This document shows positions 22,933 through 33,195 of a DNA stretch of 64,000 nucleotides, one piece after another; position 1 is the first letter of the stretch; every line of letters begins with the position of its first letter. Under the pieces are notes generated by a model. It had not been told where the DNA came from. It saw nothing but the letters and a program-made list of their open reading frames with translations, and made no database searches. This stretch comes from Rosa chinensis (taxonomy: Eukaryota > Streptophyta > Magnoliopsida > Rosales > Rosaceae), in the NCBI RefSeq assembly GCF_002994745.2, contig NC_037092.1, positions 9,724,501-9,788,500 on the forward strand, written 5' to 3'. A program made the translations under genes and the position numbers.

Positions 22933-23290
22933 ATCAGAGGTGGACATCCGCACTACCTCAAAAGTGCGGACGTCGATGCTTCTGTTCTGTTCAGGTGGCA
23001 ACGGCGGGACTTACCGGATGGAGGCCAGGGGTCGATATTGACCTTCTTCTTGCTGGTGGACTCGCCGGCTACCAGTTTGCAGTCACTGCCCAGACCTTGA
23101 AGTTTCAGGTGAGGTCGTTACCCAGAACCTTCGATCTCTATCTCCTTCGACCTCGATCGCTGCCTAGAAGCAGCGGTCTGGGATGCCTTTGGCCTCTGTT
23201 CGGTAAGATTCGTGCCGCCATCGGCGCCTGATTGTTGCAGAAGCATCGACTACGTCTACACTTGTGGGGCAGTGTGGACGTTCGCCCTAG
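22931..23290. mobile_element. Small inverted-repeat element in a TA microsatellite (first)
   Basis: The left arm (22931-22985: GTGCGGACGTCGATGCTTCTG) matches the reverse complement of the right arm (about 23238-23290) over roughly 50 bases. It lacks coding capacity. It shares the core GTGCGGACGTC with the next element and with 48366-48550. Confidence 0.65.
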
Positions 23291-23315
23291 AATGGGCATG
23301 TGTGTGTGTGTGTGT

Positions 23316-23686
23316 GGGAAGGTTTTGAAGAGGACGTCCACAACCCAGAAAAAGTGAGGACGTCCATCCTCCGGCGTCAAGAAGGTGGCAACGGCTGTGC
23401 TGCAGTTGTCGGACAACCCCCTGGACATCCTTGACGGCGTCACCATCCAGGCGAAGGCTCAGCTGATTGGATTCTCAGCGATGTGCGGCGAGCTCGCCGA
23501 AAACCATGGAAGCTCATCGAGCTCCACTTCGAACCCTTCGTCGACGAGTCCAACCGCTTCTGAACTGCTCCACATCGTGGCCTGGTTCCGTCCGGTAACA
23601 AAAACTCTGCCGTCAAAGCTTGATCGAGCCCGGAGGAGGGACGTCCGCACTTTTTCTGGGTTGCGAACGTCTTCTTCAGAACCTTC

Positions 23687-23690
<4 letters not shown>
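23316..23690. mobile_element. Small inverted-repeat element in a TA microsatellite (second)
   Basis: GGGAAGGTTTTGAAGAGGAC at 23316 is inverted as GTCTTCTTCAGAACCTTCCC ending at 23688, and the arms continue as CAACCCAGAAAAAGTG over about 60 bases. The right end abuts the TA tract at 23691. The open frame across it is not gene-like. Confidence 0.7.

Positions 23691-23740
<50 letters not shown>
23691..23740. repeat. TA microsatellite, right side
   Basis: About 25 TA repeats directly after the second hairpin element. Confidence 0.95.
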
Positions 23741-23745
<5 letters not shown>

Positions 23746-24161
23746 GAAGAAGAAACATGTGAAACATAAACAACATACTAGCCAGTGTTTGTGATAAAGA
23801 AGAGGAGAACTCGAGGATAGTAATGCAGAACGGCACAAGAAAGTCTGATCTAGTTAGGTCTTTATCTTTTATGCTCTTTTAATTATATAATAACATATCC
23901 AAGTCAGATATATTGCGTATCCACAACATATTCAAAGCGTATCACATCCGTATCCCATATTGGTACGGGATTCACACTCAATTTTACGTATCCGTGCTTC
24001 ATAGAGATTAATTGTTTGAGTGGGATTGCTAACTTATAAACTGCGCAAGTATGGATATCGTTACTGCAAAGTTAAGAATTTTCAATTTGAATTCTATAAT
24101 ATTGGCGAGGTTGATGCTAATAGAACAATAATAGTTACAATTTTACCATCCATCGTTGAGA

Positions 24162-24188
<27 letters not shown>

Positions 24189-24193
<5 letters not shown>

Positions 24194-25415
24194 CTATAAT
24201 CTAAAGCCGAATCTCTTGACTGTTCATCCCTGTTCATTCAAATGTTCCTAAGGGTGCGAAATGACGGTATTGCCCTCTATTTTCTCTGAATTACCATGCT
24301 GCCATTTCCCCACAATATATAAGTAAAATCCCTAATTCTTCGGAAAGACCATCAAGATCGACAGGTGTAGAGAGAGAGAGAGAGAGGTATCTGCGTCTGC
24401 AATAGTTGCAGGTCTGGAATTTTTTTTTTTTAATATTTTTTTTATCTCTCATCGCTGTTGTTGGGTTCTGAATGATGATGGGTGTTTATCAATCTTGCTT
24501 TTTTTTAATTCAATTTTCAGATAAGTATTCTAATTCTTCAATTTTCTGCTTTATCTTCTTATTCGGTGTTCGAATGATTGGTTGTTAATTATTGATTGTC
24601 TGTTTTTCGGGTTGCAGGAAGTGGAAGGAGGTTTTCTAAGTTTGGGATTTTAGCGATTGATTGGGAGAGGTTGAAGGTAATACCGATCTTACTTTAACAA
24701 GTGTGTCGGTCAAGCTGTTGGGTGCGAAGGTCAATTGATAGCAGGTAATTTAGAAAAAAGAAGAAGAGGAATTCTGTCTTTTGCTTTTGTCTAATATCGG
24801 TGCTGCAACTAAATTTGGATTGTCTGATATCGCTTGAGGAGGGATCAGATTGACTAGATTTCATACTCCTGGAATGAAGTTTTAGGCTTTGATTTTGTTT
24901 CTTAGTATTAACGTTTCGTTCAACCTTTAAAGCAAGAGAAAATTAATATAGACAAAGGAGAAATTTGGTCGTCTAGAAGCTTTGTTTTGTTGTCTCTGTG
25001 TTATTTAATTGATGGTCTAGGTGCGTTTTGTGAAACATACATATGTTTTGGTTACCCTTGGAATTTTGTCCTTTGTTTTTGTTGGGTTTTCTATTTTTTT
25101 GTTTTATTATTTATTAACTTGGATCTATTTAGGGTGCTGATTAGATAGTTTACTAAATGATCAGTGGGCAAACATATACTCAATAATATATGAAACTCTG
25201 CCAATGAATTAGATCAGTGCTAAACCCCCATTGTAGAAACTTGATACCAGCTTGCTTAAAATACCAGGTGTTAGCTGAATCTTTCTCTTTACGATTGAAA
25301 TACCAATTTTTGTAATATGTAAAATTATAATTGTATTATATTATGTAGATCAAGATTTGAGGGAAAAAAAAAATTAATAATAAAACCCGCAGCATCGCGC
25401 GGGAGAATTTTCTAG
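24189..25415 (+). mobile_element. Helitron 1, non-autonomous
   Basis: The 3' end has a GC hairpin (CCCGCAGCATCGCGCGGG at 25386-25403) about eight bases before CTAG (25412-25415) and then T, the Helitron signature. The 5' end near 24189 reads ATACTATAATCTAAAGCC, close to the usual plant start, but the leading TC is not clear. Inside are a leader-like region with an AG run (about 24369-24386) and intron-like borders (CAG at about 24618), which suggest captured 5' gene sequence. No Rep/helicase is present. Confidence 0.75.
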
Positions 25416-26277
25416 TATTATACATAATACTAAAAATGTGTTCATCATTGTTCAACACTGTTCATGTAACAGTAGAATGACGGTTTTACCCCCAGCTTTT
25501 AACTAAAATTACAATCTGTCTTTTTTTTCTTTCTTTTTTTTTCAATTTTGCCATATCTTTTCAGTTTTTTTTATTTTTTTTTTATTGGAGAATAATTCTG
25601 TTTTGTATTTGTAAATTTCTACAAATGATACCTAAAGTAGGTTTTTTTTTTTTTAATCTTAAAAATGGAAGAGTTTCATTAATCATATTTATGTAATTGT
25701 AGTTCTCACAAATATGTAATTTGTCAAGGAATTTTAATATTATAGAGATTTTGTTAATGAATCGGCCATAATCACTACTACAATTATGGGCTTTAAGGAC
25801 ACCCTACAAGGACACATTTTTATTGATGTGTCCTAACAACGTTACGAGGACGAGCCAAAAAAAACAGGAGCTGCCCCGCATTTTTTTTTGTTCAATTTTT
25901 GGCACTTCCCTCTCTTTTTTTCCAAAGACATTTTTAGTTCCCTCCATCTCACTCTCTCTCCATTCCTATCTGTACCTCGTCATATGAACCAAACCAAGAA
26001 GCTCAAATTCTTTAGCTCTGGGTAAAACAAATTCACTCACCGCAGATGGGCAATTCTCTCTCATACTCGATCTGTCTATCACTTTTTGTTCCGCCCAGAT
26101 CTGTATGCTTTTGGTTAAGGGTAACAGTTGTTGGCATCGGTTCATAACTCTCTGTTGGCTTGCTTTCGCTATTATTCTTAAATTAATGAAAGTTTGTCGT
26201 TGCCTCTACATCCTTCTACTAAATCTGTTTTCTAATTGAAATGCTCTATTTCACGCAAACCCTTGTTTTCTCCCATA

Positions 26278-26280
<3 letters not shown>

Positions 26281-26310
<30 letters not shown>
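26281..26310. repeat. CT microsatellite in a leader-like region
   Basis: About 15 CT repeats upstream of the captured uncoupling-protein exon 1, probably part of the copied 5' leader. Confidence 0.8.
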
Positions 26311-26314
<4 letters not shown>

Positions 26315-26555
26315 CTCGATATCACCCACCAAATTGTGATTCAAAGAACTTGGTGGCCACTGGGTTGACCTGGATAAGTTTTTTTTTTTGGGTATCTCAA
26401 TTCAGTCTCTACTCTTGTCGAACCCGATTCAACGTCCGGGTTATTGGTGTTGGGCTAATTCCTTTATGCTTTGTTGTTTTGCAGGCTGAGCATCTTGCCG
26501 AGTTTTATGAGTATGGAAAGGGCTTGAATCTTGCTAGAACTTTTCAATTTCCAAC

Positions 26556-28289
26556 ATGGCGGATCTCAGCCCCAGGTGTGAGATCTTATTCTTGCAGACG
26601 TTCTTGTGCACTGCCTTCATTGCTTGTTTCACTGAGGTATCCATCGTCCTTCTCTTTATATCTAAATTTCAATTCTTTTTTGTTAGTTTTAGTTTATAGT
26701 TGTGAAATTTGCTTATTTGGGTTGTTTGATGATCATTTAGCTTAAATTTATGTACTTTTTAGCTTCATCAGTGCATTTTCTTACTTGGGTTATGCTGAAT
26801 TTTGTGTTGAGCAATCCAGAGTTCGCATGATGTCAATACATTTTCGGTTTTATGGGTTTGTGTTCTAAATTAGTTGAAGTTAAACTTTAGGCCTGGTATG
26901 ATGCATCAGGAAATTTCAAAATGTGGATTTAAAGCCAATAAGGATGGTGATTTGTCTCTCTCATCTCTTTGATATACATGATTGTCTCTCTCATGTCTTT
27001 GTCTCTCTCATCTCTCTGATCTGATTATTTAGGTTAAACTGTTAGAGTCAAAATGTCTTGGCCAACATGATTTAGTCCAACTTAAGCAATTGAAGTACAA
27101 TTTACAGGGCGCCCTCAACTTCATGTATCTGTGTGTATTCGTAAGAATCACAGCTTGGTATATGACAGGAAATATGTTCTTTTGCAGTTCTGTACCATTA
27201 AGTTGGACACCGCTATAGTTAGGCTCCCGCTCTAAAAGAAAGAAGTTGTAGGTGATGCAGTTGGTGCACCTAAGTATAGGGGCTTATTGGGTACTATGGC
27301 TACCATTGCTAGAGAATAAGGTTTAGCAGCACTTTGGAATGGTATAATTCCAGGGTTACAACGACAATGCATCTATGGAGGCTTAAGAATTGGGTTATAT
27401 GATATTATTCTTTCGTAATACATCCTGAATTGCCTGTTTAATGCTTTCTTTGTGACACATTTTGTATATCCCTAAACTACTTGTTGAATAGGTCAAACTT
27501 TTCCTTGTTTGGTAGTGCTTTTGTTGGAGATATTCCTATATACCATAAAGTGCTTGCTGCACTATTAACTAGTTAGTACAACTAATATCCCGCTAACCTT
27601 AATTGCATCCGAGTGTTATCTTAATTCTTTGCAAGTTTTTGGCAGTTGTAAAGGTGTCGAAATTATTGTGTATATATTCCTTGCCTTCTGAATTGAAAAC
27701 TGGAAAATTTAACTTCCTAAATTCATGACAAACTTTTACATTAACAGGTGCTCTAGCTATCGTAGTGGCTAATCCAACAGACCTTGTAAAGGTTCGACTC
27801 CAAGCTGAATGAAAATTGCCCAGCCCACTGGAGTTCCTAGGCATTACTCTGGAGTAAAGATGCCTATTTCACTATAGTGAGGCAGGTTAGTTTTCTTAGA
27901 GTAGAAGAATGTGCTTTTTTGCCCCTTCTTTCTTTGTATATTGTCTCCTTATCATCTTATTTGTTTATTTATGTTTAGGAGCTCTATGGACTGGGGTGGG
28001 ACCAAATGTAGGATGAAGTGCCATTATAAATGTTGCTGAGCCAGCCATTTATGATTAAGTGAAGGAGGTAATTGCTTTCAATCTCTGAAGTTCGATCAAC
28101 TATTATTATAGATCGCCAGTTATTGCTAATTTCTACATGTAGGATGATAATCCTAATGAATCCTAATTCTGCATACTTATGCAGACAGTTTTGAAAATTC
28201 CAAGGTTCACTGACAATATTTTCACTCATCTCCTAGCTGGTCTGGGTGCTGGTTTCTTTGCAGTTTCTATTGGCTCTCCTGTTGGTGTG
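26556..28289 (+). pseudogene. Captured mitochondrial uncoupling-protein (UCP/PUMP) gene copy, decayed
   Basis: Exons with residual GT-AG borders: 26556-26636 (MADLSPRCEILFLQTFLCTA), 27188-about 27405 (KYRGLLGTMATIARE and PGLQRQCIYGGLRIGLYD), 27748-27887 (VANPTDLVKVRLQAE), about 27979-28068 (ALWTGVGPNVG) and 28185-28289 (NIFTHLLAGLGAGFFAV). These are plant UCP blocks of the mitochondrial carrier family, in the right order. Stops lie at about 27232, 27317, 27809 and in the fourth exon, and there is a one-base shift near 27860. The carrier signature is damaged (PVGVV where an acidic residue is expected after PV; KLDTAIV for the usual PLDTAKV). The last part of the gene is missing. Because introns remain, it was copied from DNA, not from mRNA. 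Confidence 0.85.
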
Positions 28290-29052
28290 GTATGCATTCT
28301 GAAACCTATTAGCCTTAATAATAAGTTTGCTGCTTCTATTTATCATTATAAGGAGGTAAATTTGTGTAGCAGTTTAAATTTCAATGATAGTAACTTGCAT
28401 ACGCATACAAAAAGATATTGAAACTTCAAAGATTTTATTGACACAATAAACAAGACTCTCTTTTCTTTTTGTTATTCATCAGCATATATTGTGACTCGCT
28501 TTCAAGAACTGAATGTTAATGACATAGATGTAAGGAAATTATTACTAGCTCAGTTGTGAATATAAAATAGAATTTATAATTTTAAATAAGAGTGTATTCA
28601 ATGATAGATAGACCAAAGATTGACAACTCGAGGTATAAGGAACTATTAATAGCTTATGTAAGTCTCTCTCTCTCTCTCTTCTTTGAATAATAGCTAGTTC
28701 CTTAGTGTCTACCAGTGCCTTCATTGAAGCCCTTATGGACTTCCTCTGTTTGTTATTTCACTTTTAATTAGATTACTTAGATGTGTCATGCTTGAATGAT
28801 TTCATAAAAAAATTAGTATTGACGAAAATTTTCTTTTTTTCTTTTTCTTATCCTCCAGAAGTCAGTAAGCTAGCACGAGTTCAATGTATGGACAGCTCAA
28901 GAGATTCTTGAAACTCCAAGTGCGTCAATTATAAATAAGGTTAGTAATACTATTTCAATGGAGCGATTTACTTGTTATTCCTTCAATCTAACTTACTGTT
29001 GATGTTATATCTAGCAAACTGTTTTTGTTTTTATTTTTGTTTTTTATTTTTA

Positions 29053-29220
29053 TAGATGTGTGTATGCATTTCATTGAAATCTAGTAGCATTATCTACAAC
29101 GTTAATTGTATGGTACTGCTAGAATAAACATTTTTTATTTTTGTAGGTCTGTATGCATGCCATCGAAATAATTAGTAGCATTATCTACAACATTAATTAA
29201 TTGTATGGTACTACTGGAAT
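29053..29220. repeat. Tandem duplication of about 93 bp
   Basis: The stretch GTAGCATTATCTACAAC...TTAATTGTATGGTACT occurs at about 29083 and again at about 29172, with small changes, inside the CACTA element. Confidence 0.75.
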
Positions 29221-29221
29221 A

Positions 29222-29300
29222 AAAACACACACACACACACACACACACACAGATATATATATATATATATATATCTGTGTGTGTGTGTGTGTGTGTGTTT
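29222..29300. repeat. Near-perfect palindrome of CA, TA and TG repeats
   Basis: About 14 AC units, then AGATAT...ATATCT, then about 12 GT units. The whole 79 bases can fold into one hairpin or cruciform. It lies inside the CACTA element, outside its subterminal arrays. Confidence 0.9.
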
Positions 29301-30448
29301 ATCGGTGAATTTGATTACTAATTGTGCATGCTAAACTTCTTTTTTTAGTATAATATCCACTATAATGTAATATCTATTGATCATTTCAGTTCAGGGGAAA
29401 AAAACACTTACACTCAAGAAGAGATTGATGTAGTTTGAGTAGAGAGCGCAGAGCAAGTTGATGGATATATCCAAGATGAAGTAAAATAGTTAGCATGTTT
29501 GCAGATTTCTTATTTATTGGAATTATGAAGTTATACATATGTGAAGCCTACTCTATAGGAAAGTGCAGCAGCAACATTGAATTAAATTGGTCAAAATTGT
29601 AGCAATAGTACATTTTGGATCTTTATTCTCCTTCAATGAGATGAACTTGTGGTATTTGTAGATTACTTGTCTTGGATCTTTATTGGATGTTCTCTATATA
29701 AGTTCTCATATAAGGACTTGTTCTATGTGTCAACTATGTACTTTTGATAATATGAGAATGCATTTTTGTGTCCTCATATGGATTTAAGGACTCTATTTCC
29801 AGATCTTTGATGATATAATTTTTGTGTCCTAGTATATAAAAGAGGACACATATGGGAATGTAGTTTTTGTGTCCTCTTATGGATTTAAGGACTCCCTTTC
29901 GAAATCTTTTAGGACACGCAAATTGTGTCCTAGTATAGAAAAGAGGACACATATAATATGATATGAGGATGCAATTTAGGAGTCCTCTTATGGATTTAAG
30001 GACACCACATCCAGAGCTTTTAGGACACACAAACTGTGTCCTCGTATAGGAAAGAGGACACATTTCCAGTGTCCTTGTTTCATACTTATAATGACTCCCG
30101 GATAGAGGACTCTTTTTTAAAGAGTCCTTGTATGTATTTAAGGACACGGTTTCAATGTTCTTAAATCATGTTTTTGTAGTAGTGAATCTGCTTAAGCTAC
30201 AATCTAAAATTGTACTTCTCAAACTTATGTAATTATGATCTATTACATTTTTTATCAGAATTACAAAAAGAATTGTTTAACAACTAAGCAGTACATAAAA
30301 AATTATTAAAAACTAACAAATCCAATTCCCGCGGCATCGCGCGGTTGCCTTTTCTAGTATATACTGAAACTCGTTAATTACATCTTATATTCTCCTATAG
30401 TTTAGAACCATAATAAGGCTCATGGTTGCAGATTTTCGATTTTAGAAG

Positions 30449-33192
30449 TTTAAGGGGGTGTATTGTATTTGGATTTGTGCAGACTTTTTTTAAATGACAG
30501 ACTTTTTGAAAAGTCCACAGACTCTTTAAAAAGTTGAAAGACTGTTATGGATTTCTTAAAACCATTGATTTTAGCAACAGATTTTTATTGATTCATGAAA
30601 ATCTATATACTTTATTATGAATGACTTCTACAGATTTCCTAGGATGTACAAAATATATTAAAAAAAAGGGGCATTTGATTATACACCCATTTTCTAAAAG
30701 ATCTAATAGAAAAAACCCACCTATTATTTCTTTTCAATTTACACCCAATTATTGCCAACTAGGATAAAATATTAGATTTCATTTTTTGAAGAATTACACA
30801 AATTGCCATAATTTAAATCTGGCAAACATAAGTCAACTAGCAAAATTAACATCATCTTTAAATACCTTAATTGTAGATTTTTTTTATTGGTCCCATTATT
30901 ATCGCAATTTTCATTAAATTCATCATGATTGCTAGAATTATGGATCTTTTTTTACATAATTTTCTGAATTCAAAGGTTAATTACAACCTAAAGATTAGAC
31001 AGGTATGTTTAGCTAACTTGATTTCTAGAAATTTTCATATCAACCTATTTATTAGAATCATTTTCAACATCAACCTCTTTTTTAGGTATTCTATCATTGC
31101 GAGTTGACCATGTTTGTTAGGTTGAAAGTCTCTATAATATATGCGTATATCTATATAATAAAATACTTGATCATCAGAACACTTTTTCTAGTTAATTTGA
31201 TTTCAAGTATGTATCTAATATATAGGAGGTTTCTTTTTGTATGACACGGACACCTCTGTATTACGATCAATTTTTTTTTTTTGTATCATACCTCTTTATT
31301 AGGTTCTCTATTATATTATACCTATGATCGTAGAAGATACGACCTTTTTTTAGATTGAAGGTTTATGGTATTCAAGCCTCACTTACATCTAATTGCTCAG
31401 TAGGTAAATTAGAAATGTAGTTGTTGAGAGTAGAAAGCTATCATGGGATTAACATGACAATATACCTAAAAAGAAGAAGAAAGTAATCCAAGAACAAGAT
31501 ACATACCTTATAATTAGAAATCTTTCAAGAATATAGAGAGCCACCGAGTGTGAACCTAGAAGTGAAAACACAATAACAAAAGTTTTTTTTCCCATTTCTT
31601 GACCCCATCTCGAATCCTTTTCTTTTCTTTAAGAACATTTCTTTAGTCGTTCTTCATAGACACAAGAAAGAAGTATCATACCTGCTTGCCCCCCGCCATT
31701 TCTTTCAAGCAAGAAAAACATTTTCTCCCAGTGATTGAATCAAAATCTCTTTTCATCTTTTGAAACAATAATTGACCCCATCAAGGAAAAGAAAATTGAA
31801 AATCTATTCGAAAACAAAATACCTACATATAAGGAAAACAATAATTGAAATTTGTGCTAGACATGAGCTACTATTGTAATGAGCATATATAAAAATATAT
31901 ACTCAAGTCAGTAATCAAAATTATAAAGTAAGGAAGAAATTAAGGACGTAATTGATTATGATTGATTTTTTAGCTTAATATTTCAAATTCAAATGGATGA
32001 TAAGATTAAGCAAGTTACTTAATTTAACCCTCTATAATCAGAAGGGCATATTAGATATATCAAAAGAATGAGAAAAACCATTAATTATAGACATATACTC
32101 TATATGGAAGGTTTCCTTATGTAGAGTGGGTATAAATTGAAAGAAAAATATCTATGGGTTTTTCTCAATAGAAGCTTATATTTTTGGGTTTATATCTAAT
32201 TTTCTCTAAAAAAAAAAAAAACAAATGCAGCCCAAACACAAAACAAAATAATAACTTGTTGTCTCTTCAATGCTCCAGTATCTTCTAATAGAAATTGACT
32301 CAAATAAATGATTGTTAGTCTGTCTAGCGAGTTTGTTCTCATTCCTAATTTCCCAACAACATAAATATACAATATAGATCACTTGATGTTTATGGTTAAT
32401 TATTCTCATCAATTTTGTTTTCGCCGATTAACATATATTGTACGTAGCAATATTGGTCAATGTCTTGATCTATGATCAATCAATTGAAATTCAATTGTTC
32501 AACTTTTTTTTGAACCATAATATAAATTCAAATTAATGAGAATAATTAATTAATAAGATAAAATTTAGTATGGTTCAAGGTCTTAGGGTTAGACCACAAT
32601 ATTTGAGTTTTAGAGTTTCATAAATCATTTTTATTGCTATTAGGGTTCGAAGTATCACAATTGAAAAAAGAAACAAAAAAAAGAATCACATTCAAGTATT
32701 CAACAACTACAATGAACATGTTGGGTATCAAAAAAGGTTGATATCATAAAAGATTAGAGAAAAGACAAAAAATTAAGAAAGAGAGATGATGAAAGACAAA
32801 CTTCTTCGTGCGTAGAGAGAAGAATTTTGATAGACTTTTTTTTTTTTGAAGAGGAAACTTTGATAGACTTTTTGAAATCTTTGGTCTGGAGGTTGGAAAA
32901 TTATTGGAGTTTGGTATGTATAGTTAACACTACAAAGTCCATGATTATCCATGATTTTCTAATTCAATAAGTATGAATGATATTTTGAATACCTCTGTAT
33001 TTTTATTCATTTTTAAAAGTCCTAATTGAATACCCCTAGATTTTGGTGGAATTCATGAAGTCTTTAAAAATCCTAATTGAATACCTCAAGACTTTCATGG
33101 ACTGTTAAAAGTCTATATTGAATACACCCAGACTTTTAAATTCCATAGATTTCTTTAAAAATTCCATTAATTCCATATACAATACACCCCCC
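30449..33192. mobile_element. Harbinger-like non-autonomous element, 2.7 kb
   Basis: GGGGGTGTATTGTATTTGGA at 30453 is inverted at the right end (TCCATATACAATACACCCCC, about 33172-33191). The ends are rich in AGACTTTTAAA/GTCTTTAAAAA motifs facing inward. TTA touches both ends (with one base of uncertainty at the left), as expected for PIF/Harbinger. The interior has no transposase but holds another inverted-repeat element. Confidence 0.7.
30672..32228. mobile_element. Inverted-repeat element nested in the Harbinger-like one
   Basis: The left end (GCATTTGATTATACACCC, then AGAAAAAACCCACC and TTTCAATTTACACCC) is matched by the reverse complement of 32105-32228 (GCATTTG, then GAGAAAAACCCATAG and TTTCAATTTATACCC) over roughly 90 bases. 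No coding region was recognised inside. Its superfamily is unclear and the outer limits are good to about 10 bases. Confidence 0.6.
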
Positions 33193-33195
33193 TTA

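Larger units (their letters stand above)
22778..24004. mobile_element. hAT-like non-autonomous element with nested insertions
   Basis: Ends are CTAAGAAGCACCGATACG and, inverted, CTATGAAGCACGGATACG. AGATTAAT is directly repeated at 22770-22777 and 24005-24012. Subterminal GGATACG/CGTATCC motifs recur on both sides. An 8-base duplication fits hAT. Much of the middle (22893-23740) is a TA microsatellite with inserted hairpin elements, so the element itself was only about 380 bases. Confidence 0.75.
25773..30184. mobile_element. CACTA-type element carrying a gene copy, non-autonomous
   Basis: It begins CACTACTACAATTATGGGCT and ends, inverted, CACTACTACAAAAACATGAT; AAT flanks both ends (25770-25772, 30185-30187), the 3-base duplication of CACTA elements. 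GGACAC/GTGTCC motifs crowd the last 500 bases (29690-30180) and the first 80, matching the subterminal repeats to which CACTA transposase binds. No transposase is coded. The middle carries uncoupling-protein exons. Confidence 0.85.
25416..30357 (+). mobile_element. Helitron 2, non-autonomous, split by a CACTA element
   Basis: It starts right after CTAG of Helitron 1 (TATTATACATAATACTAAAA, then the GTTCATCATTGTTCA stretch that also follows the start of Helitron 1). It ends with the GC hairpin CCCGCGGCATCGCGCGG (30328-30344) and CTAG (30354-30357) before T. Without the inserted CACTA element (25773-30184 plus AAT) it is only about 530 bases. The two Helitrons belong to one family. Confidence 0.7.

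Noticed and set aside
23385..23836. 125-codon frames on both strands
   Set aside because: They include the translated TA microsatellite (Ile-Tyr repeats) and lie in a hairpin element.
26350..26745. 131-codon plus-strand frame as a gene
   Set aside because: It crosses the captured UCP exon 1 in another frame and reads into intron; the UCP frame from 26556 explains the region.
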